NCBI GenBank assembly: GCA_027946555.1
Contig: JAPEVC010000104.1
Span: forward strand, 59,326 to 123,325
Direction of reading: 5' to 3'
Length of the DNA: 64,000 bases
DNA from: Gnomoniopsis sp. IMI 355080
Taxonomy: Eukaryota > Ascomycota > Sordariomycetes > Diaporthales > Gnomoniaceae
Shown: positions 56,302-64,000 of the stretch, piece after piece
Numbering within the stretch: position 1 is the stretch's first letter
Layout of the letters: each line of letters begins with the position of its first letter
Made by a program: the position numbers and the translations under genes
Notes under the pieces: generated by a model
Seen by the model: only the letters and a program-made list of their open reading frames with translations
Databases searched by the model: none
Told to the model about the DNA's origin: nothing

Positions 56302-57828
56302 TCAAATGGGTCCTCGCCATCGCAGAGGTGCAGCGACACCACAGAGACTGTCCTCTATGAGCTGATGGTACTCTTCGTCGTCGGAGCCCAAGTATTGCTC
56401 CTTCACGTCGAATAGCACCAGAGGAATCAGGCTGATATGCTCTCTAGTGGATAAAATGACAGCCAAGCTGGTCATGGCATCCAGTATGGCCGATTTATCA
56501 CGGCGGTCCTCTAGCTCTGGCGTACCCTTGAGGCAGCACACCTCAGCCAAGATCGTGATGGTCGCGAAACTCTCAATATTGGTGGTCCTGATGAGCCCGA
56601 ATGCGGCCGTGCCGAATCTCGTGAGGTTATAAGCACCGAAAAGTAGAGACTCGTCTCCAGTTGACTCTCTGACCAGTTTTCGATGTTCGAGTTGACGCAC
56701 TTGTTCTATGGTGACCCTATAATTGGGGAACTCGAGGAACAGCTTGGCAAAATGGCGCACCTCAAGACCAATGCATACCAAAAGCAGTTTGTCGAGTTCA
56801 ATGGTGCTGTAAGACGGTGGTCGCGTCTCCGGGAGATTTCCAAACTCCGCTTCACTCATGAAGCAGTCTATTCGAGGTATGGCGCCATCTGTTCCCCGAA
56901 CGCCCATGATGTGCCGTATCTCTGCTTGCGACCGCAACGCTTTTTCTTGGTGGACAACATGGCCGCTGTCCTCGTCGTACATCCAAGCCGACGTGTATGG
57001 ATGCAGCAGAATATGGTCGAGTCCACTGACTGGGCCCAGATATCTCATATCTTCGTTCACAAGAAGGTGCTTGGCAATAGCAGGACCGATGAATGCAAGA
57101 TACTCCTCCATCTGATCAACGGACTGATCGCTAGATTTGGGCAGATCATATCTATCTGTCAAGATAACGCCCGGCCCGGACATAGTCTGGAATGTTTCCT
57201 TCAGATCTCTCTCATAGCTCTTTAGCTTGTGCCATATGACAGTCGGCTTTCCCGATGGTGCACTGGGCAGTGCCAATGTCTGCACGCCCAGAGAACAAGA
57301 AGCCTTGTTGTGACCGTCGCGGATCACGCATAACAAGAGCTCAGAACGCCTCCCTGTATCAGCGGCTTCGTTGATCATGGCGGCCACTCCCACCAGACAC
57401 ATGGCTGTGCTGAACTGTACGTTTCCCCAGCCTAGGTTGAACATAATCGTTGAACAGGCATTGAAAGGACATGGTTGACCTGCCTTCTTGCCAACGGCGT
57501 ACCAGTCGAGGAACGTTGTCGTGATCATGTTCGGGAGTAGGAGAGACAGTCGTCTTCCTTTGTCACTGCCACTGGGTTCGGGTAAGCTCGTTCCAATCTC
57601 TTCCGCAGCCAAGACTTGTTCCTTTTTGAGGTCTTCAGTGAGGAAAGATCTCTCCAGCTCCGACTCCAACACCACCAGAGTATCTCGACCCGCCGCCTTG
57701 TCCGCCAGCCACTGTGCGACCACGATGTGTGGTAACAGCTCTGTCGTACTCTCGCCCAGGTACACCGTACCGACGGATTGGTGGCCGTCGGGTGCCAAAG
57801 GCTTGAAGTTGCTCGTCAATTTCTCCAT
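56302..57828 (-). CDS. Degenerate DEAH-box helicase-like protein
   Basis: Single exon, 508 residues. The part from residue 298 follows the C-terminal half of DEAH/DExH RNA helicases: S-Q-A-E-I-R-H-I-M-G-V-R-G in place of motif VI (Q-R-x-G-R-x-G-R), then C-F-M-S-E-A-E-F-G-N-L-P-E-T-R-P-P at the position of L-Y-T-x-x-x-F-x-x-L-P-E, and a winged-helix/ratchet-like stretch with R-Q-L-E-H-R-K-L-V. The N-terminal half has no Walker A lysine (G-E-S-T-T-E at the expected place) and no DEAH box, so ATPase activity is unlikely. It ends at a TGA after which the frame continues to 55657. The homology is seen by eye and should be treated as probable, not proven. Confidence 0.6.
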   Translation of the reverse strand: MEKLTSNFKPLAPDGHQSVGTVYLGESTTELLPHIVVAQWLADKAAGRDTLVVLESELERSFLTEDLKKEQVLAAEEIGTSLPEPSGSDKGRRLSLLLPNMITTTFLDWYAVGKKAGQPCPFNACSTIMFNLGWGNVQFSTAMCLVGVAAMINEAADTGRRSELLLCVIRDGHNKASCSLGVQTLALPSAPSGKPTVIWHKLKSYERDLKETFQTMSGPGVILTDRYDLPKSSDQSVDQMEEYLAFIGPAIAKHLLVNEDMRYLGPVSGLDHILLHPYTSAWMYDEDSGHVVHQEKALRSQAEIRHIMGVRGTDGAIPRIDCFMSEAEFGNLPETRPPSYSTIELDKLLLVCIGLEVRHFAKLFLEFPNYRVTIEQVRQLEHRKLVRESTGDESLLFGAYNLTRFGTAAFGLIRTTNIESFATITILAEVCCLKGTPELEDRRDKSAILDAMTSLAVILSTREHISLIPLVLFDVKEQYLGSDDEEYHQLIEDSLCGVAAPLRWRGPI

Positions 57829-58098
57829 CTTGTGTGTTTTGGGATTGTGTTGTGACGATTGAGTTTTGTGTTGGTTCTGAAAATCGAATCCAAGATGGTT
57901 GAGTTTGCGTTGGTTCTGGAATCAATCGCGTCCACGATGGGTTGATATCCAGGTGACTGGCAGGGAAGTAAAGATATAGGGATGCAGGGATACAGTGTAT
58001 AACAAGACCTGCTCTCAAACCTGCGCGATGGCTTGATCAGCTTGAATTTGACGGAGCATCATTTATTTACACTTCTTCGTTAAGAGGCTGAATCCCAC

Positions 58099-60822
58099 CT
58101 ATAACCCAACCGACTCCGTCAACTGAAGATCCCCAGCTGAAAACCCCAGCATAAAAGTATAATTCCCAGGAACAAACGTCCACAAAGTATCCTCGTTCCA
58201 TATCCTCAAATCCTCCGTTTCCACAGTCATACTAACAAGTGCACTCTCTCCCGCAGCGAGCTCCACCTTTTCAAACGCCCTTAGCAGTTTCGGCGGCTCC
58301 TCTGCTGCTTCCGGATATCCAACATACAGCTGAACGACCTGTCTCGCGTCCACGGCCCCGGTATTACTCAACATGCTTGTGACCACAACCGACGAGGTAT
58401 TAGCACCAGCGGCAATGCTCATGTTGCTGAGTGAAAAGTTCGAATAGGTCAATCCATGGCCAAAGGGAAAGAGAGGCTCGATGCCATATTTGTCGTAGCT
58501 CTTGTATCCGACGTACAAGCCCTCGGAGAACGGGACTTCGATATCAGAATTGATTTGAATCGTGTCATTTAGCGACTTGGGAAACGTCATTGGCAGCTTG
58601 CCGCTGGGACTAATGTCACCAAACAGAAGCCTCTCCAGCGCCAGACCAACCTGTTGACCAGGATACCAAATCTCCATCACCGCATCAACCTCATCGATCC
58701 ACGGCATGAGCACGGCCGAGTTAGTATTGAGAACGACGATGGTCTTTTTTGACAGCTTCGCCAGCCTGCTAATCACAGCGTCCTGATCCCCAGGCAGAGA
58801 CAGACCCAGGCCACTATCCGCTCCTTCCGACAAGCGATCCGACGCGAAAATGATACTCACATCGGCCGTACTAGCCAATGCGTCCGCCTCCTCGAGCCGC
58901 GTGGCGTTGCCGACATTCACACCGAGCGTGACGCCGTACGCGCCGGTAGAGAGCGAGTAGCCCATCGAGTACTCCAGCCGGAGAGCCACTTCAGTCCCGG
59001 CGTCGAGGTCCATGATCCCCTGGACCGTGTTGCCAAAGTTGGCAAAGGACATGTTGGCGACGAGCGTCTCGTTCAGGTACAACAGCGCGGAGCCCTGGCC
59101 GACGAGGCTGAAGTGGTAGGTGCCGGTCGTGTTGGGGAGGAAGACGCCTTCGTATTTGGCGGAGAAGACTTGAGGCCAGGCTTCCCAGAGCTCGGAGGGG
59201 TAGGTGGCGGCGGTGATGTTGGGAACAAACTCGGTCTGGTTTACGGGTCCGGTGAAATCAGTTGTCGTCCAGTATGTCGCATTGACGCCACCGTCTTTGA
59301 ACATGGAGGGTGGGATTGTGCCGAACTGTCCGGTCCCAGGATAGGCCTCCGCGTAGCCCACTGTGATATTCTCCTTGGCGCCTCGCTGGGAAATATAGGT
59401 GAGAGGTGCGGCGACGACCATGGTGGAATCGATGACGAACCCTCCATGGTTTTCTGACACTTGGTTCTGGTCTGTGGCGCCGTTGCCAAAGATGGCAATC
59501 TTGGAGTATTTGGTAGATGTGAGCGGCAGGACATTTTGGTCGTTCTTGAGCAGGACGGCACCATCCTCGACCATCTTCTGTGCCAGATCCAAATGCGCCT
59601 GCGTTCGTACGTACGAAAGCGCGTCGCCAGTCACTGGGTTGTCGATCTGCCCGAGCTTGAACATGTACCGCCAAGTTCTTGCGACCTTTCGAATGGGCAG
59701 TCAGTATTGTTGCCATGACCTAGTCCGATCAGAGGAAGTCTTACCATGTCATCTATACGCGAAAAAGGAATCGATCCATTATTCACTGCCTCGACAAGCA
59801 AGTCGCCGTAATAGTCTGGAAAGCCGTACTCAGGCGTAAGATCCAAACCTGGCATCGAGATATCCAGACCGGCCATCACATCTGCAACCGTGCCACGTGT
59901 GGAAAAGTACCAATCGGCACTTGACAAAAGCCATCAGCAAACTTATCCCAATATCAAAATCAGGGACACAACTTACACAACAAACCCATCAAACCCCCAT
60001 TCTTGCCGCAGCGTCTGATTCAACAACCAATCATTCTCACACGTAAAGTACCCATTCAACCGATTATACGAACACATAACCGACCCGGCGTCCGCCTCCT
60101 GCACCGCAGCTTTGAACGCAGGGAAATACAACTCCTGCATCGTCCGCTCCTCCACCTGCGCATCGACCGTCACCCACGCCGGATCCACCCCAAACCGATT
60201 CGTATCCTGATTATACGCCGCAAAATGCTTCGGACACGCCACAGCACCCTGACTCTGGATCCCTTGCACACTCGCCACGGCCATCCGCGCCGTCAGCCAG
60301 GGGTCCTCGGAGAGCGTCTCGGCAGCGCGGGCCCAGAGCGGCGAGCGGAGGATGTTGATGGTGGGCGCGAGGATGACGTTGCGCCCCTTGCCTAGGTGTT
60401 CTTGCGCCATGGCTTGGCCAAAGAGGTACTGCAGGGTGGTGTTCCAGCCGCTGGCGGCGACGACGGGGGCGGGGAAGGTGGTGACGTTGTTGAGTGAGTT
60501 GCCGACGCCTGCTGGGCCGTCGCCCATGCAGATGGAGGGGATGGAGAGTGTGTCATTGCCGCTTATGTGGCCTATGCAAGGGTTGACGCCGGTGCCATTG
60601 TCGTCGAGCTGAGGTGGTCAGTTGGTGGGCGATAGGCCGAGATGCATGGAAACTCACGACTGTGTCTCCTTGGACCATGGCATATTTTTGGGTATCATTC
60701 AATTGAGCAATGAAAGCCTGTAGTCGCTCCTCAAAGCCTAGTGATGTGTTGAGCCATGGCTGCGTTGCAACGACACCAGACGTCCAGCATGCGGCCAGGA
60801 GTAGATTCGCAAGGGACGACAT
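58099..60822 (-). CDS. Secreted GH3 beta-glucosidase with PA14 insert
   Basis: Four exons, 60658..60822, 59977..60608, 59745..59919 and 58099..59685 (introns 49, 57 and 59 bp), give 852 residues. After a signal peptide, the GH3 N-terminal domain shows G-D-G-P-A-G, K-H-F-A-A-Y-N and C-S-Y-N-R-L-N-G. The nucleophile Asp268 lies in V-A-D-W, right after the second junction, where most relatives have S-D-W. A PA14 domain (W-P-Q-V-F-S-A-K-Y-E-G-V-F onward, about residues 510-650) interrupts the second GH3 domain, which resumes with I-W-Y-P-G-Q-Q-V-G and F-P-F-G-H-G-L-T-Y. A fibronectin III-like domain ends it. It hydrolyses beta-linked glucosides or oligosaccharides outside the cell. Confidence 0.92.
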
Positions 60823-63527
60823 CTTGAGTTTGCGTGCGAGCAGAGCCTCGCGATCAAACCCTTACAATAAGGAAAGACCGCTTTGTCAACTTCGGATTCA
60901 TCTTTCATGAATATATAACGGAACGTCACTTATACACTAAAGGTGCCGGAAGATGATAGACTCACCGCCGTATCTAATCCGGATGTCGACTCATCTCCGG
61001 CAGCTCCACCGGCCCGCGCATGGTTGATAGGAACTTGGTTTTACAGTCTTGAAGGATATATCGACGTGAAGCTTCCGTGTGTGTAATTGTAACAAGAATC
61101 AATTGCGGCATGACCTGCTGTGGTTCAGGCTACATGATCAGTATGAGACTTCTTGGCTTATACTGTAGTTTCCATTCCCTCAATTCTTGTCAACCTTGCT
61201 GCCGGTCATCACCCGGTGATGCCGATTCATAGAGCACAATTATACATTTTGAGAAGCTGGTGTCGTTCCGACGACAGCAGACAGGTGGTGAGCATTTGCA
61301 AAGTACAGGCAAGCCACGCTTCTAGTCCAAAGTGTGGCACGGGCACCGCTTCATAATTTTGTTGTCACTTGACAAACATGGCTCCACTTCAACATATACT
61401 CGTGGCGCAGCACCTTCCAAATATTAAACAATTCCATATAGAGCATGGTGATAGGCCACGGAACGACGTAGCATTCCATTGGCCTCATGGGTCGATTTGT
61501 ACAGTAGCGGCTAAGTAGTAAGAGTATTTTTTTTATTTCAGCAGCACGGTCATCTCCGACGAAAGCCCTTCCCAAACAGGCGTGCAGAGCGTCCTCTTTT
61601 GTACTGTACTTTTTAGGATACACACCAAAAAAGTGGATGGCGTGTTCACGTTGTGGTGTACAAGTCAAATGGCCGATTCGTTCGCATGCGCAACGTTGAA
61701 GAGGTCTAGTGCCACGCCACAAAACCCTTCTTTTCTTTAGCCTCCGGCGTGTTGGGCGCTCTAGAACCTGGGGCCGCCACCACGTGGTTTTTGTTCTGTC
61801 TGACGTGCAGCCACGGGGCGGAAATTGTATCGCGCAGGAAAGCGGAAAGAAAGACTTGTATGCGCTTGATTGTTTCAGAGAACCGTTTTCCTTCACATGT
61901 GTGGGGGGGGGGGTATTAGCTGCGAGGTCAAGGTGCTGGGCGGGAACATGAGGGAAGGGTGTGGGGTCAGCGCAGCGACGGTGAACGGTTTTCGACATTA
62001 TGAGTTAGCATTGCCTGGTCGAGGCAAGCTGAGAACCAGGGTGGAATATTGTAGACAACGGCCATTTGAGGGTTGCATTTGCGGGCTGGGCTGCACGTCG
62101 CAAGCGAGTGGATCATGGTTTGCAGGAACACGTTTCGCTGGCGGGATTGTCATAATACATGATATAGGGACAATGATGTAGTACTATAGAGAGAGAAAGA
62201 GAAAATGGACAAGGTTTTTGGATTGTGGGCCCAGGCATTTTCCCAGCTTGGCTGCAGTGCTTCGCCCAGCGGCAAAGCCCGATTAAAAATGGGACCGACT
62301 TTTGCTTGCTGCCGGGCAGTATTGCGATCATGGCATTGTGAGAATGATTGATATATCTCTGACCCGTGTGATCGAATTTAGAACAAACGAGTACGAGGTA
62401 CAATGCTGAGATATCATGATAATACTTGCGCATAGTTAGTAGTCGACAGTAATCAGGAGGTTGAACGTCGAAGAAGAAAAACACACTCGTGCGATCTACA
62501 TGGTACCTTGGCATTGCATTCGACAGTGGGGGGCAGTTCAATGTTTAAATTCGATAAGCAGCCAATAGAAAAGACAGGCCAGCGGTAACTCGGCAGGGTT
62601 GAGCTGGCCACACCGCAGTTGGTGCTCGCCTCCTCCTGCAGCGTCATCTTTCTCCCCCACCGCTGCTGTGTCTCTACTGAACCTTCCATTTGCAGTCCTG
62701 TCTTGTCTTGTCTTGGTGATCTGATGTAAATGGTGTGTGTGTGCCGCATACTTGGCATTTCTAAAAATATATATAGACATACTATCATTCAGGAGATATC
62801 ATCCCAAGTAGCAGCAATGGGTAATCCTCGCCCGGCCTCTGCAACAAAGTGAAGTCCTGCACCGCGAACAAAAAAGACATCGAATTCCTTCACTGCCTGT
62901 TCCTTTTCCCCACCTTTTTTGGGTCCCAGTCATTTTTTTGGCCCTTTTCCCCCAGCCTCAGCCTCGAAGTGACCCTTGCATGTGCTTATTATGCAATACG
63001 GTCTGTCTCGCGCTTTTGAACGGCAGAGACGGCTTTTTCGACCCCTCGCTCATCAGGTCCTTTCCTCCGTGGACGCCGAGATCTCGCGACCTCGAGCCGA
63101 CGACGCCTAAACCACGATAGGTCCGTCACATTGTGGCTCGGCACCCATTTCCTACCAAGTGATCTGTTTATCTAGTCATACATACACACTTGTACATCAC
63201 ACCCCCTACCTCCTCCGCTGCCTCTCTCTCTTTCTTTCACCCGATCTACCCATATAGGACTTCGGAACTTGCCACAAAACTCCAATTCCGTCATTCGTCC
63301 ACTCTTCTTGGCGTCCATAGCAAACCCCACCCCCCGGCTAAAAGTAGAGAATCGATCGCGTATCGCTTCCGAACCTGTGCTATCGCGACTTGCGCAATTA
63401 CAACTTCAACTTCAACTCTCTCTCTCTCTCCCAACCTGCTCTCGTTTGGCCCACGCGACACAGCAGAACAGCTAGGCAAATAACCGTGGACAAAGTCCCA
63501 GCCTTGGGCAAAGACATAGAATACGTC
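60823..63527. other. 2.7 kb gene-free region with a pyrimidine-rich leader
   Basis: No gene is supported; frames at 61351-61998 and 62113-62788 on the minus strand lack conserved features. A G-run of ten lies near 61903. From about 62880 the + strand becomes pyrimidine-rich (CTCTCTCTCTCT at 63418-63429), typical of the promoter and leader of a well-expressed fungal gene. Confidence 0.5.
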
Positions 63528-64000
63528 ATGTCCGGCTATCCGGTTTACCAACAAGGCCATCGCCCTACTGCCTCATATGGTGGTGCCCCACCGCCTGGTG
63601 CTTACCCTCCCCAGGGCTACTACCCGTAAGCATTTAGATGTCCTAGACAACATCCTCTTGCTGATCACCGCCTGACTAGCTACAGTCCGCAATATCAATC
63701 TCCTCCTCAGCAAAACTACGGCTACCCATCTCCTCAGTCAAACGGGTACCACTCAGTACGCTCCTCCTCCTTCTATCATACCATACCATACCCGACTCTA
63801 TCCTGACATTACCTGATCATCAGTCTCCGCCGCAACAACCATATCCTTACAATGGCCCTCCTCAACCCCAATACGGCAACAGACCAAGTGAGCGAGAAAA
63901 AGAAAACCTGCAACCCCCAATCCACCGTGTTCACCGACTGACAAGATCACCCTCGCCTTACCAAAACAGATCTCCCTCCTCGAACCTCCCCATACCGCCC
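63528..64000 (+). CDS. N-terminus of a P/Q/Y-rich protein (metacaspase- or annexin-like), partial
   Basis: Exons 63528..63625, 63680..63755, 63824..63887 and 63970 to the window end, with introns of 54, 68 and 82 bp whose phases close. The about 90 visible residues are rich in Pro, Gln, Tyr and Gly (P-Q-Y-Q-S-P-P-Q-Q-N-Y-G-Y-P). Such prion-like N-termini, with many short exons, are typical of fungal metacaspases (yeast-type caspase relatives) and also of fungal annexins. No catalytic or annexin repeat is within the window, so the choice is open. Confidence 0.6.

Noticed and set aside
45155..57828. Integrated virus or retrotransposon
   Set aside because: A zinc knuckle and helicase-like protein suggested it, but there is no polymerase, protease, integrase, long terminal repeat or target duplication.
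61351..62788. Genes on the minus strand downstream of the beta-glucosidase
   Set aside because: The frames have no conserved motif and low-complexity composition, with no splice support.
1..64000. tRNA genes, rRNA or CRISPR arrays
   Set aside because: No tRNA-like B-box/acceptor arrangement, rRNA core or regularly spaced repeat was recognised by eye; a covariance scan was not possible.

Overview
The window looks like nuclear DNA of a filamentous ascomycete (Pezizomycotina). Introns are short (about 49-170 bp, mostly GT-AG). Genes lie on both strands without operons. The families include HET-domain, DUF3176, DUF3632, 3CxxC zinc-binding, Zn2Cys6 regulator, BBE-type FAD oxidase and 9,13-type fungal lipoxygenase genes. 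No rRNA, tRNA, CRISPR or intact transposon was recognised. The species cannot be fixed from the sequence. Exon borders were worked out by hand from splice signals, reading phase and family motifs; wherever exon lengths are given, the phases were checked to close.

Layout. 0.8-11.2 kb: two secreted type-B carboxylesterases flank a secreted lipoxygenase and a kinase-fold protein. 11.6-18.5 kb: a 3CxxC zinc protein broken by a one-base frameshift, a DUF3176 membrane protein, and a divergent HET-domain gene with a GC-AG intron. 19.2-24.5 kb: a housekeeping island with the mitochondrial acyl carrier protein and the 23 kDa (TYKY) subunit of respiratory complex I side by side, then a 699-residue conserved fungal protein. 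27.0-35.5 kb: a RING-like protein, a class I glutamine amidotransferase divergent from an isopenicillin-N-acyltransferase-like Ntn hydrolase, an unknown protein, a DUF3632 protein, and a protein with an RNase H1 N-terminal (hybrid-binding) domain but no RNase H.

36.0-43.3 kb: a compact three-gene group of BBE-type FAD oxidase, Zn2Cys6 regulator and MFS drug/H+ antiporter. Two CGG-Nx-CCG inverted repeats lie in the oxidase promoter. This resembles a small, locally regulated metabolite or detoxification cluster.

43.5-57.8 kb: a block of unfamiliar genes, nearly all with nucleic-acid-binding features: CCHC knuckle, RGG-rich tail, AT-hooks, and a degenerate DEAH-helicase-like protein without Walker A or DEAH box. 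Two of the long reading frames are each cut by a single in-frame stop and then stay open. This is the best candidate here for an undescribed system, or for one in decay.

58.1-60.8 kb: a GH3 beta-glucosidase with a PA14 insert. After 2.7 kb without genes, the window ends inside the P/Q/Y-rich N-terminus of a multi-exon gene (metacaspase- or annexin-like). An exact 10-bp palindrome, TACCTAGGTA, occurs at least three times, always between genes.
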